A stretch of 64,000 bases of DNA from Elephas maximus indicus (lineage: Eukaryota; Chordata; Mammalia; Proboscidea; Elephantidae): NCBI RefSeq assembly GCF_024166365.1, contig NC_064826.1:24142001-24206000 (forward strand), given 5' to 3'. The position numbers and the translations under genes were made by a program. Shown here piece after piece: positions 35,331 to 46,980 of the stretch. Each line of letters opens with the position of its first letter. Within the stretch, counting starts at the first letter, position 1. The notes below the pieces were generated by a model. It was not told where the DNA came from. It ran no database searches and worked only from the letters and a program-made list of their open reading frames with translations.

Positions 35331-36812
35331 CTTCTGTTCATTTTAGCTACTCTACCTTCAAGAATAAGTTTCAGAGTCTCTTTTGACATCCATTTTGGTC
35401 TTTTTATTTTTTTCCCTGTCTTTTCAATGATGTCTTGCTTTCTTCACGTATGTTGTCCTGATGTCATTCATGACTTGTCTGGTCTTCAGTCATTAGTGTT
35501 CAGTGTGTGAAATATATTCTTGAGATGGTCTAAATTCCAGTGGGATATACTCAAGGTCATATTTTCGTTCTCGTGAACTTGTTCTAATTTTCTTCAGCTT
35601 CAACTTGAACTTGAATATGAGCAATTGATGCTCAGTTCCACAGTCAGCCCCTGGCCTTGTTCTGACTGATGATATTGAACTTTTCCATCATTTCTGTGTA
35701 CTGATATAGAAAAATATATTCGATTTTATTCCTGTGTATTCTATCTGGTGAGGTCTGCATGTATAGTCGCAGTTTATGTTGTTGAAAATGATATTTTAAA
35801 TGAATAAGTCGTTGGTCTTGCAAAATTATATCATGCAGTCTCTGGAGTCGTTTCTATCATCAAGACCATGTTTTCTGAACAGTGATCCTTATTCTTTGTT
35901 TCCAAATTGTGTTCCAATCACCAGTAAGTATCACTAATTCCACCAGTCACCTGTCAGTTTGTCATACTGTGGTGATTTGCGTGTTGCTGTGATGCTGGAA
36001 ACTTTAGCACCAGTATTTCAAATACCAGCAGGGTTACCCATGGTGGACAGGTTTCAGCTGAGTTTCCAGACTAAGACAGAGTAGGAAGAAGGACCTGGCA
36101 GTCTAATTCTGAAAAAATTGTCCATTGAAAACCTTATGAATAGCTGTGGAACATTGCCGGATATAGAGCCAGAAGACGAGCCCCTCAGGTTGGAAGGCAC
36201 TCGAAAGATGATTGGGGAAGACCTGATGCCTCAAAGTAGAGTCAACCTTATTGACATGGATGGAGCCAAGGTTTCAGGACCTTCATTTGCTGATGTGGCC
36301 CAGCTCAAAATAGAAGAAACAGCTACAAACATCCATTAGAATCAAAATGTGGAATATACGAAGTATGAAACTAGGAAAGCTGGAAGTTGTCAAAAATGAC
36401 ATAGAACACATAAAGACCAATATCCTAGTCATTAGCGAACTGAAAAGAGCTGGTATTAGCCATTTTGAATTGGACAATCATATTGTCTACTACACCAGGA
36501 ACGACAAATTGAAGAGGAATGGCATCACATGCATCATCAAAAGGCACATTTCAAGATTTTTCCTGAAGTACAATGCTGTCAGTGATAGGATAATACCCAC
36601 ATGCCTACAAGGAAAACCAGTTAATATGGCTACTGTTCAAATTTACACACCAACCTCTAAGGCCAAAGGTGAAGAAACTGAAGGTTCTTACCAATTTCTG
36701 CAGCCTGAAATTGATCAAATATGCAATCAAGATGCATTGATTATTATTGGTGTTTGGTGTTCAAAAATTAGAAACAAAGAAGAAGGGTTGGTAGTCGGAA
36801 AATACAGCCTTT
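35331..36812. mobile_element. RTE LINE with 5' inversion (twin-priming type)
   Basis: Two RTE pieces lie back to back. 35331-35936 is in minus orientation and covers the middle of the element. 35937-36812 is in plus orientation and starts at the element's 5' leader ('cacctgtcagtttgtcatac'). The outer end of the plus piece and the inner end of the minus piece come from nearly the same place in the element (around the endonuclease DWN position), overlapping slightly. This is the geometry expected from twin priming. The 3' portion is missing on the left. Confidence 0.8.
36118..36339 (+). pseudogene. RTE short upstream ORF (ORF1-like)
   Basis: A 73-codon open frame in the RTE 5' region, with an acidic start (LPDIEPEDEP) and a middle part VNLIDMDGAKVSG. 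Its remains are recognisable in the near full-length copy at about 34200-34360 on the minus strand (acidic stretch and DGAKV-like part). This indicates it is a real element feature rather than chance. It ends just before the endonuclease frame, which starts at 36347 in another frame. The function is unknown; RTE elements often have a short first frame. Confidence 0.6.
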
Positions 36813-36814
36813 AA
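36347..36814 (+). pseudogene. RTE endonuclease-domain remnant
   Basis: A 155-codon frame beginning MWNIRSMKLGKLEVVKND, the start of the RTE endonuclease. It continues with NILVISELKRAGI, the VSDRIIPTCLQGKP segment and DALIIIGVW. The expected D-W-N of the catalytic core reads VWC here, so the site is damaged. The frame then runs into L1 sequence at the insertion edge. No working product. Confidence 0.8.
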
Positions 36815-39006
36815 CAAATGGTGCTGGGAAAATTGGATATTTATTTGCAGAAAAGTGAAACTGGATCCATACCTAACACCATAACGCAATAACTAACTAA
36901 AAATGGATCAAAGGCCTAAATGTTAAAGCCAAAACTATGAAGTTTCTGGAAGATAATACAGGCACAAATCTATGGGGCCTAATTTTTCTTTTTTTGGTAG
37001 TAGATTACCAAACACAACTACAATTGTATAAGCAACAGAAGTCAAGTTAAATAACTGGAATCAACTAAAAATTAAATACTTATGCTCATCAAAAAACTTC
37101 ATCAGAAGAGTAAAGAAAACCTAAAGATTTGGAAAAAAACAAAAAAACTTTGGGAATGATGTATCTGATAAGTGTCTAAACTCTAAAATATATAGAAAAG
37201 GTCAACAACTCAACAACCAAAAGACAAAAAAAAAACAATTAAAAAACGGACAAAGGAGATGAACAAACACTTCACCAAAGAGGACATTTAAACAGCCAAC
37301 CAACACATGAATAGACTCTCACAATCATTAGCCATCAGAGAGATGCAAATCAAAACTACAATGAGGTATCATCTCACTCCTGCAAAAATGGCAGCCATCA
37401 AAAAAAAAAAAAAAAGAGAGAGAAAAGGCAGCATAATGCTGACAAGGTTGCAGGGAGATTGGAAATCTGTTCTACTGCTGGTGGGATTGTGAATTGGCTC
37501 ATCCTTTATGGAAAATGGTATGGCACTTGCTCAAAAAACTAGAAATAAAATACCCTACGATCCAGCAATCCCACTCCTAGGTGTATACCCTACAAAAAAC
37601 CCTAGGGAACTAAAACTACTGACACAAACATATACGCACTATATGCACATCTATGGTCATTGCAGTGTTATTTACAATAGTAAAAATTGTAGAAACAACA
37701 TAATTGCCCATCAGCAAATGAATAGATAATTAAACTGTGGTACATACATACAGCACAATATTATGCAGACATAAAGAATAATAATGAGTTCTCAAAATAT
37801 ACCGTAACGTGGATGAATCTGGAGGATATTATGCTGAATGAAATAAGTCAATCACAAAAATACAAATACTGTATGATCTCTCTATTATAAAAAGGCAAGA
37901 GTAGGTATACGTATAGAAAGTAATATTCTTTGGTGGTTGCCAGACATCAGAGGAAGAGGGAGGAGGAATCACTTTGTAGATAGTAGACACTTGTTAGTTT
38001 TGATGATGGGTAAGACAATACCAAATAAGTCAGCACAATTTGATCGAGGTAAAAGAGGACACTAAGAAGTATGCAATTTTGGTAAAAGCGACAACACATA
38101 CACTTTTGCAACAACAGTAATAACCAAAAAACTATGTGTGTGGTTACAGAGGTAGACATGCCTGCTTATGTACATATAGGTAAGCACATATGACTATACG
38201 GGTATGCATATATAGGTATTTCTGTAGGCAAATGTATATACATGTTTGTGTGTGTTGCATATATATTTGTATATAAAACAAACCACATAGGGAGCACAGT
38301 TATGGATACTTCCTAGATATAACCAAAGATCTCACGGTATTGGGTTACTAGGTTTGAGGGTTTAGGACCATAGTCTCGGGAGGCAACTCAGTCAATTCGC
38401 ATAACATAGCTCATAAATATAATGTTCCACATTATATTTTGGTGAGTAGTGTCTGGGGTCTTAAAAGCTTGCAAGCAGCCATCTAAGATACAAAAATTCA
38501 TCTCTATGCATCTGGAGTAAAAGAGAAAGAAGTAAACCGAAGACTCAAAGACGAAACAAGTCTATAGGACTAATGGTCTACAGGATGGTCCTGGATAGAA
38601 TGAGGAAAATATGTAGAACAAAACTTAAATTCCTAAAAAGGCCAGAGGAGCCCCCAAGACTATTGCCCTGGGATACCCTTTAAACTTGATATTCAAAGCA
38701 CTCCCAGAGATCACCCATCAGCCAAGAGTGGCTCATAAAATAAATAATATCACCCATGAGTACTGTGCTCCTCTAAACAATCATCTAAATGAGACCTAAA
38801 TATCAATATTTACCCTAGACCAAAGATAAGAAGGGGAGGCAAGTAAGGTAGATTAATGGAAACAGAACAACCAGAATGAAAAGTATAGCCAATGTCACTA
38901 TTCAGCCATTATTCAATATGCATAGAAATTATTAAATGAGAACCCAATTTGCTATGTAAATTTTCTCCAAAAGCACAATAAAATATTGTTTTTTTTTAAA
39001 AAAAAA
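36813..39006 (+). mobile_element. L1 LINE, 3' part with long 3' UTR
   Basis: Begins 'caaatggtgctgggaaaattgg' (late ORF2) and passes 'atcaaaactacaatgaggtatcatctcac', 'atcccactcctaggtgtataccc' and 'gtggatgaatctggaggatattatgctg'. It has a long 3' UTR with 'ggtcttaaaagcttgcaagc', then AATAAA at 38977-38982 and an A-rich end near 38998-39006. 5'-truncated, joining directly to RTE sequence. Open frames of about 60-73 codons here are ORF2/3' remnants. Confidence 0.85.
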
Positions 39007-39884
39007 AGTGGTCAAGGAAAAGTAATGGGAACTCAATTATTTGAAGAAAACGCTGATGTCTTTATACCTGCATCCACACTAGGCCAAAGGAAGAGGGAGA
39101 AATTTCCTGAAGTTATGAAGATGGGACACCCAACTCAGTGATAGATTTTTTTTATTCTTTTCAATTTATTGGTTGCATAGACGGAGTAAAACTATCTAGA
39201 AACAAAACAAAACTCACAAACTAATAGTAAATCTTTATTACTTTTTGCTTGTTTTGTTTTCTGATAAGGTCCTCCATGACTTCATGTTCCTTAATACTAG
39301 TTCCAATTTGAGGGATCCTTTTTGCCCTGGGAATGCATACCTGTGAAATCCATTTTACATCCATTCCATTACATCTTTGCTCAGTTGAGTTTATCTGAAA
39401 ACTTTGTAAGGTGGTTTTGAAAAAGGAAAATATGATTTTCATTCTATGCACCTCTCATTTAACATCATCCTTGGCTATTGAATCGCCACAGTACACTTTG
39501 TTCTTTCTTAAACCATTTAGCTTTAAACTGAAATTTATTGTTCTTTTATAAATCATCTCCAATGGCACAGTTATGCAAACTAAAGCATTACAAGCATCTT
39601 TAAATTCAATAAAGATTATTTAGGGCAATTAAAAATCATCTGAGACCAGAAAACTCGAAATGTACTGGGGAAACAAAGCAATCTGGCAAGGTGAATGTAT
39701 CTCAAAGTAGCCTAAGGCACACTAATTTAAACAGATGATGCTCTATTCTGCATGATGCAGAATGAACAAGAGAAGTAAAGGAAAAACATCCAGCAAGTCT
39801 TAACAAAGGAAAAAAGAAAAAAAAAAAAACTATGTAATTTTAAAAAAGAAATATGCCAAACACTTCTAATATTATGACCTTGTC
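39007..39884. other. No recognised feature
   Basis: No repeat named. A 76-codon minus-strand frame (39221-39451) has no recognisable domain and no supporting splice context. An A-run lies near 39817-39829. Confidence 0.4.
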
Positions 39885-39893
39885 AGAAATAAT

Positions 39894-40045
39894 GGAGCCC
39901 TGGTGACACAGTGGTTAAGAGTCTGGCTGCTCATCAGCAGGCTGGCAGTTCAAATCCACCACCACTCCTTGGAATCTCTATAGGGCAGCTCTACTCTGTC
40001 CTATAGGGTCAATATGAGTCAGAATTGATTTGACAGCAATGGATA
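39894..40045 (+). mobile_element. AfroSINE (type S1) with target duplication
   Basis: 'ggagccctggtgacacagtgg' head, B-box-like 'ctggcagttcaaatcc', tail 'atgagtcagaattgatttgacagc'. The 9-bp duplication 'agaaataat' is perfect (39885-39893 and 40046-40054). Confidence 0.93.
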
Positions 40046-40054
40046 AGAAATAAT

Positions 40055-40631
40055 AGTATTAAAATAATATAGGGAAGGAAAAGTGAATGACACTTTGAAA
40101 AATAAGAAGGTTGACCAATGCATAGGATAAAATTAAAAGTGGAAAAAAAAAAAAAAAAGGTTGCATCAGTAACAAGGACCCTACCATGACCCAGAATAAT
40201 ACAATCTGAAAATCAAGTTTTCATAAGAGAAATAGAAACTAAAGTGTAAAAGTTTGGAGTAAGGTGAAGAAGACAAAAGAAAAAAAGTGGGATGAAAAAA
40301 CCTAAACACAGGATAAAAAACAAACTTTATAAAGTCTCTTCAACAGGGCAGTGTATCATTTATCCAGAGCATATTTGGCCACAGATGCTTTTAGAAGCCC
40401 TCAAAGTAATAAGACTTTCAGGCTTTTTGAGTAAAAGGACTTAGTATTATGAGTTAGGGTCAGATTTTTCTATAAGTAAAATTTTCAAACTGAAATAAAA
40501 GCACATTCTGTCTAATTAACCTTTCCCCATGAAGAATCCTAGAACGGTTATTTCCCATCTATTTTTAATATAGCACGTCTTACTCGGCTGGCTCTACCGT
40601 AACGTCATGAAGGTAGTTGATCGATTCGTCT
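40055..40631. other. No recognised feature
   Basis: AT-rich sequence with an A-run near 40144-40158. No gene or repeat named. Confidence 0.45.
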
Positions 40632-41035
40632 TAAATGCGTTCGAAAGTGGACAATGAGAAAGAAAGATCTATGAGGAACTGACATTTGAATTTACAGTGT
40701 TGGTGTAGAATAGACTAGACTGCCGGAAGAACAAACAAATCTGTCTTGGAGGAAGTACAGCCAGAATGTTCCTTAGAAGTGCGGATGGTGAGACTTTCTC
40801 TTGCTTACTTTGGACAGGAGGGACCAAACCCTGGAAAAGGACGTCATGCTTGGGAAAGCAGAGGACCAGTGAAAAAGAGGAAGACTTCCAATGAGATTAA
40901 TTAACACAATGGCTGCAACAGTGAGTTCAAACATAGCAACAATTTCAAGGATGGCACAGAACCCGGCAACATTTTGTTCTGTTATACATAAGGTTGCTAT
41001 GAGTTGGAGCCTACTTGATGGCACCTAACAACAAA
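40632..41035 (+). mobile_element. RTE LINE, 3' end only
   Basis: From 'tgcgttcgaaagtggacaatg' through 'caaatctgtcttggaggaagtac', 'ccttagaagtgcggatggtgag' and 'gaccagtgaaaaagaggaag' to 'ggcacctaacaacaa'. 5'-truncated. Confidence 0.88.
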
Positions 41036-41077
41036 GTTGATCAATGTGCTATTCTGCAGGATAACAAGATAGTCTAG

Positions 41078-41200
41078 ATCGTATGTCTGCAAACTTTTTC
41101 TGTAAAGGGTCAGATTGTGAATATCTGCAGGCTAAGAGGCAAAACTGAGCAACTGTTCTTGCCTAAAACCTAATGGTTTTTTATTGCATATGTCTTTAAA
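41078..41200 (+). repeat. MER5-like hAT DNA-transposon fragment
   Basis: 'tctgcaaactttttctgtaaagggtcagat', 'gtgaatatctgcaggct' and 'aactgagcaactgttc' fit the left part of the MER5A-type (Charlie/hAT) element. Only a fragment remains. Confidence 0.6.
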
Positions 41201-41244
41201 AAATAAATAAACTACTGATTCTTTTATCAGAAAAGAACACATTC

Positions 41245-41778
41245 CCCAATCGGTACTTGCACACTGTTTGTCAGAAGTCATGTTAATCTACTCTAGCAAA
41301 GACTTCACACCTGGCATTGCAACAGTGATTAAGGCAAGGCAGTCTACTTTCATCTTCCAGGATCTGATTTCTGCTGGAACCAGAATGATGTATTAAATGG
41401 AGGTGTAATTGGAGATATGATTGGGATTACCATAAGGATCCTTTAGATCCTTAACGATAGCACTAATATCTCCATGTCCCCTCATGTAATATGTCTTTCT
41501 ATTTATTATCTTGGCCAGGTAAGGGAGTGTCGGAGTTTTCCACTTGGCCCTCCCTACAATGATAGCCCATACTGCACAACAGCATGGAAGTTCCCCAAAA
41601 CGCCAAGTGTATCGATACCAATTACACAATCTGAGTTCAGGTAAATTCTACCACATGAGTTTAAAGACCTAGTAGACACTCTGTAAGATAGACCTAGGCC
41701 AAGATTCCATCTATTACCAAGACTCCCATGCTCCACTTTAATAGGAGGGCCATGAGGACACTTTGGTTCTTTGGGTAT
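41245..41778 (-). mobile_element. Possible ERV internal relic
   Basis: A 78-codon minus-strand frame (41393-41629) and its flanks have the look of an ERVL/MaLR-type retroviral internal region (a lysine/tryptophan-rich stretch, then an ISAIVKDLKD-like segment). It adjoins the MaLR LTR at 41779, but there is no clear primer-binding site and no full gag or pol frame. Assignment is by impression; a chance frame is possible. Confidence 0.3.
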
Positions 41779-42275
41779 TGTCTTAGTTATCTAGTGCTTC
41801 TATAACAGAAATACCACAAGTGGATGGCTTTAACAAATAGAAATTTATTCTCTCACAGCCTAGAAGGTTAGAAGTCCAAATTTATTGTGCCATCTCCAGG
41901 GGGAGGCTTTCTCTCTATGTCGGGTCTGGGGGAAGGTCCTTGTCATTGATCTTCCAGCGCAAGGACCCAGGATCCAAAGGACACTCTCTTGTTCCTCTTT
42001 CTTCGTTGTATGAGGTCTCCACGTCTTTCTGCTCGCTTCTCTCTTTTATATCTTAAAAGAGATTGGTTTAAAACAAAACCTAATCTTGTACATTGAGCCC
42101 TGCCTCATTAATGTAACTGCCTCTAATCCTGCCTCATTAACAACATAGAGGTACAATTTACAAAGTATAGGAAAATCATATCAGGTGACAAAATGGGGAA
42201 TATTTTGTCAATATTAGGAATCATGGTCTAGCCAATTTGACAGATTTTTGGCGGGACACAGTTCAATCCATAACA
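41779..42275 (-). mobile_element. LTR, MaLR (MLT1/MST-like)
   Basis: Plus-strand start 'tgtcttagttatctagtgc' and end 'gttcaatccataaca' are the complement of a TG...CA LTR. It shares 'ggaaggtcc', 'tcttttatatctt' and the long central order with the LTR at 2802-3295, but with an extra part containing 'gcctcattaatgtaactgcc'. The flanking pentamers (ggtat / agcat) are only a weak match. Confidence 0.78.
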
Positions 42276-42355
42276 AGCATCAATGTCAATTTAGAAATAT
42301 TGGCCAGTGGTCCTTGAAATGTTTGAGTACTTCTATTTCCCCCTTGTTCAGTTAC

Positions 42356-44497
42356 TCAAGTTGTAGTTGTAAAGTGCCATCTAGTGGGTTCCGACTCATG
42401 CGCCATCCTCACAATCGTTATTTTGCTTGAGCCCATTGTTGTACCCACTGTGTCAATCCATCTCATTGACAACCTTCCTCCTATTCACTGGCCCTCTACT
42501 TTACCAAGCGTGATGTCTCCAGAAACTAGTCCCTCTTGATAATGTGTCCAAAGTATGTGAGATGAAGTCTTGCCATTCCCGCTTCCAAGGAGCACTCTGG
42601 CTGTATTTCTTCCAAGACAGATTTATTCATTCGTCTGGCAGTCCATGGTACATTCGATATTCTTCACCAACACCACAATTCGAAGGCATCAATTATTCTT
42701 CAGTCTTCCTTATTCTTTGTACAGCTTTCACACGCATATAAGGCAATTGAAAACATCATAGCTTGGGTCAGGCACACCTTAGTCCTTAAAGTGACATCTT
42801 TACGTTTTAACACTTTAAAGAGATCTTTTGCAGCAGATTTGTCCAATGCAATGCATTGTTTGATTTCCTGACTGCTGCTTTCATGGGCGTTGATTGTGAA
42901 TCCAAGTAAAATTAAATCCTTGACAACTTCAATATTTTCTGTTTGACATTCCTTATTGGTCCAGTTGTGAGGATATTTGTTTCCTTTATGTTGAGGTGTA
43001 ATCCACACTGAAGGTTGAGAACTTTGACCTTCATCAGTAAGTGCTTCAAGTCCTCTTCACTTTCAACAAGCGAGGTTGTGTCATCTGCATATTGCAGGTC
43101 TTTAATGAGTCTTCCTCCAAACCTGATGCCCTGTTCTTCATCGTATAGTCCAGCTTCTCAGATTATTTGCTCAGCATACATATCAAAAAGGTATGGTGAA
43201 AGGATACAACCATGACACACACATTTCTTGACTTTAAACCAAGCAGTATCCCCTTGTTCTGTTTGAACTGTTGCCTCTTGGTTTAAGTACAGGTAAATTG
43301 TTGGTTTAAGTACAGGTTCCTCATGAGCACAATTAAGTGTTCTGGAATTCCTGTTCTTCACAATATTATCCAAATTTGTTACGATCTACACAGCTGAATG
43401 CCTGAATGTCAATAAAACACAGGTAAACATCTTTCTGGTGTTCTCCGCCTTCAGCCAGGATCCATCTGACCTCAGCAATAATATTCCTTGTTCCGTATCC
43501 TCTTCTCAGTCTGGCTTGAATTTCTGGCAGTTCCCTGTCAATGTACTGCTCCAACCACTTTTGAATGACCTTCAGCACAATTTTACTTTTGTGTGATATT
43601 AATTACATTTTTCAGTAATTTCCACATTTGGTTGGATCACCTTTCTTTGGAATGGCTACAAATATGGATCTCTTCCAGCTGGTTGGTCAGGTAACTCTCT
43701 TCCAAATTTCTTGGCATAGATGAGTGAGCACTTCCAGCACTGCATCCATTTGTTGAAACACCTCAGTTGGTATTCTGTCAATTCCTGGAGGCTTGTTTTT
43801 TGCCAGTGCAGCTTGGACTTCTTCCTTCAGTACCATTGGTTCCTGATCATATGCTATCTCCTGAAATGGTTAAACGTTGGCCTATTCTTTTTGGTACAGT
43901 AACTCTGTGTATTCTACCATATTCTTCTTCCTTTTTTAAAAAATTTTACTTTACATAAAGGTTTACAGAGCAAGGAAGTTTCTCGTTTCTCATTAAACAA
44001 TTAATACACATATTGTTTTGTGAGATTGGTTGCCAAGCCCATGACACATCAGCACTCTCCCCTTTTTTACTTGGGTTCCCCATTACCAGCTTTCCTGTCT
44101 CCTCCTGCCCTCTCTTCCTTGCCCCTGGGCTGGTGTGCCCATTTAGTTTCATTTTGTTTTATGAGCCTGTGTAATCTTTGGCTGAAGAATGAAGTCATTC
44201 CTGAGGTTCACCTTTCACTGTACCATCTTCTCTTGGTGCTTCCTGCATCATTCAGTATTTTGCCCATAGAATCCTTCACTGTTGCAACCCAAGTCTTGAA
44301 TTTTTTCTTCAGTTCTTTCAGCTTGAGAAATGCCAAGCATAATCTTTCCTTTTGGTTTTCTAACTCCACGTCTTTGCACATTTCATTATAATGCTTTACT
44401 TTGTCTTCTTGAGCTGCCCTTTGATATCTTCTGTTCAGCTCATTTATTTCATCAACTCTTCCTTTTGCTTTAGCTACTCAGTGCTCAAGAGCAAGTT
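42356..44497 (-). mobile_element. RTE LINE, 5'-truncated, with insertion
   Basis: Starts with a degraded 3' terminus ('gttgtagttgtaaagtgcc') and runs to 'cagtgctcaagagcaagtt'. Reverse-transcriptase remnants are on the minus strand. The YADD motif is intact at 43080-43091 but the frame around it is broken. A 17-bp phrase 'ttggtttaagtacaggt' is repeated in tandem near 43277-43316. A foreign segment of about 290 bp lies at 43937-44225. Confidence 0.9.
43937..44225 (-). mobile_element. Insertion in RTE, probably an L1-type 3' piece
   Basis: The RTE order is broken at 'tctaccatattcttcttcc' and resumes at 'taccatcttctcttgg', so the RTE bases around 'taccat' appear twice like a target duplication. 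The insert starts with a T/A-rich 'ttttttaaaaaattt', suggesting a tail of a minus-strand retrotransposon, then 'aaggtttacagagcaagg'. I think it is a piece of an L1 3' UTR, but this is not certain. Confidence 0.55.
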
Positions 44498-45443
44498 AAC
44501 AGCCACGAATACCTTTCACGAAAAAGGTCTGAGAGACTGTTTTCTGTGACTATTCTTAATAGTAAGAATCGTGTTAGTTAGGATCTAACTGGGAAAACAG
44601 AACTTACTGTGTATTAAAACAGGCTGACTCTGATCTAGGGAATTGGTCATACACATTACAGGAGCACTGAGAAATCAAACAGGGAATATGTGAATATACC
44701 CATGAATACATCCAATTATCTCAACTATCATATCATAGGTTTATTTACCAGAAGAAAAAACAAAACAAATAGACTTCATGATAATATCAAGATTTTAAAG
44801 ATTTGTATGCCATGTCTAATAAAGTATTGCTAAAAATGGCTTGATTTTTAAGGAATTCTATGGGAAAACATATTTGCTTTTAACATAACATCCCAGCTGT
44901 CCTTTTTATATATAGCCAATTCCTGATCTATCAATATATATTTAGTTTGAACAAACTTCTTAACTAACAGCTTGACTTTCTCTGACCAAATCACTCTGGT
45001 CAGTGTGTCAGTGGACTTATGGAAAGAAAATAACGTCTGAAGTTTTCATCTCAAACTGTTATTTCATGTGTCTTGGTTGTTTGCACATTACTTTAAATTC
45101 CAAATTAGCATTCCATTTGCAAAATTGGTGATTTGGACCTTTTACATTCAAACCTGTTGTAAGCTATTATTAATGCATGTTCAGCACACCAGCTAGCAAT
45201 GGCACCTTGATAAATTGTCATCAGCATTAGCTAATTTTCTTTTGTAAGAGTTGTAACGTCTACAAACCTACGGATATTGATCGTTAGCACAATGATCCGT
45301 GTCACAAGCATCTCCATTTATCATGGCCTCATTTTCATTAATGGTATTAGTAAACACTTTAATTCACTTCCTCAGTTCAAAAGGACGGTGTGTTAGAGCT
45401 TTGTAAATAAATCTAAGGTTTGGGGGAAGAGTGAAAAGTATTT
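44498..45443. other. Repeat-free stretch; candidate conserved non-coding DNA
   Basis: I recognise no repeat from about 44500 to 45440. The part 44940-45440 is of even complexity with several homeobox-type motifs (attaatgc, ttagctaatttt, ttcattaatgg). It contains no long open frame. See findings. Confidence 0.35.
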
Positions 45444-45482
45444 TATCTGTTGCCATCCAATCGATTCTGACTCATAGCAGAG
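45444..45482 (-). mobile_element. AfroSINE/RTE 3'-end fragment
   Basis: 'ctgttgccatccaatcgattctgactcatagc': about 40 bp of the 3' end shared by the SINEs and the RTE. Confidence 0.6.
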
Positions 45483-46582
45483 TTCAATATCTACTCTAAA
45501 AACTACTCAAAAGCTTACATAGCAGATGAAGTATCATTCAAATATATCACAGTGTATGCTGGATATTTAGAAAAGTGATTTTAACCTTTCAAACAGATGG
45601 CTCCCTTTTATTTTTACCTCCAAATATATTATAAATACTGTATACTTTTTCTCACCAAAAGTAAATTGATTGTAAAGTATATGTGCCATATCTTGATATA
45701 ACTCTTCCCAGTTCCCAGTCCAGAGTATGAAAAAGTTCACATATAAAAAATAGTTTTATTTTTTATAGAAAGTGGTTTTTCTTCATGGTCACTCCAAGTA
45801 TGTTTATCATTTCAGTGTGTAATCTGAGTCTTGTGTAGAGAAGAAGGCTCTGCCAAGAGTATAAGAATAGGGATTTGTATTTCCTTTCACTATTGGAGGA
45901 AATCGGAGTAAAAGAGAATATTGTTCATGTTGCAAAACAAATTAGGAGCCCATATTTAGGTACACTTCAGGACTATCAGTTGTATTCCTACAAGAGTGCT
46001 GATTACTATACGTGGCATATTATGTCTGTTGGTGAAAATATACTATGCCATGATAGCCTGATAACTAAGACATGATAGTCTGAGAGCCAAAAGGTAGCAT
46101 AGTTATATGGGTAGGTTTTAAAATGAATATGTACACGTGCATTCACTTTTGTAGACGTCTTTATTTTACCTGTCTTCTGTCTAGAATATTTATGAAAATT
46201 CAGATCATGGTTCAGTACACCTTGAAATAGCTTAAAGTGCCACAACTGATCTGACAACATCCAAGCAAGGCAAAGCAGAAGTAGAAAGCAGAAATGTGTG
46301 ATTTATAAAACAATATGAATCTGAATGCCTAGAAAATTCTGTATAGCTTCCCTATTAAAATAATATCAGTAAAGGCAGTGCTGATTATTACATTAAGTGA
46401 TTTATATACCTCAGGTACATTAGGTAATTTATTTTTGTCCAATATTTTCTTAAATTTTATATAGAAGTAACTATATAAATTATATTTTAAATGAAAATAA
46501 TAACAAGTACATAATAAAAAATTTTCATTGGTTTTCAATCATATAGATATATGCTATACTAGACAGGCTATGTAAATAAGAT
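45483..46582. other. No recognised feature
   Basis: AT-rich. Frames of 66-84 codons at 45875-46260 and 46329-46538 show no domain. No repeat named. Confidence 0.4.
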
Positions 46583-46980
46583 GGCTAATGGCCTGGCTCC
46601 CGGAAGCAAACAGGTTGAAGTTCAACTATTATTCATGTGACCTTGACCATATTACTTATCCTGTATTAACATTATTTTTCTCATATGTAAAAATGGGGAT
46701 AACGATACAGCTACCTTATAAGTTTGTTAATATTATGAGTTAATATTTATGAAGCCCTTAAAGCAATGCCTTAAAAAAAAAAAACAAAAAACCTGTTGCT
46801 GTCGAGTCGATTCCAACTCATAGCCACTCTACAGGACAGAGTGGAACTGCCCCGTAGGGTTTCCAAGGTGCAGCTGGTGGACTAGAACTGCTGACCTTCT
46901 GGTTGTCATCAGTTGAGCTCTTAACCACTACACTACCCGCAATGCCTAAAACACAATAATCACTTTGAGTGCAAAGTACA
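46583..46980 (+). repeat. MIR SINE, split by an AfroSINE
   Basis: 'tggcctggctcccggaagc', 'catgtgaccttgaccatattactta', 'tcatatgtaaaaatggggataacg' and 'aagcccttaaagcaatgcct' follow the MIR order. The end of the MIR continues after the SINE from about 46948. Confidence 0.65.
46773..46938 (-). mobile_element. AfroSINE (type S1), in MIR
   Basis: A-rich tail at 46773-46784, then 'gttgctgtcgagtcgattcc', 'cgtagggtttccaagg' and 'cttaaccactacactacc'. The 9-bp duplication 'gcaatgcct' is perfect (46763-46771 and 46939-46947). Confidence 0.95.

Noticed and set aside
36118..36814. A host gene with an endonuclease domain
   Set aside because: Both frames align with the RTE leader and endonuclease seen in other copies, and the catalytic D-W-N position is damaged.
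39221..39451. A 76-codon minus-strand gene
   Set aside because: No domain, no upstream promoter-like signal and no matching exon nearby. Frames of this length are common by chance in 64 kb.
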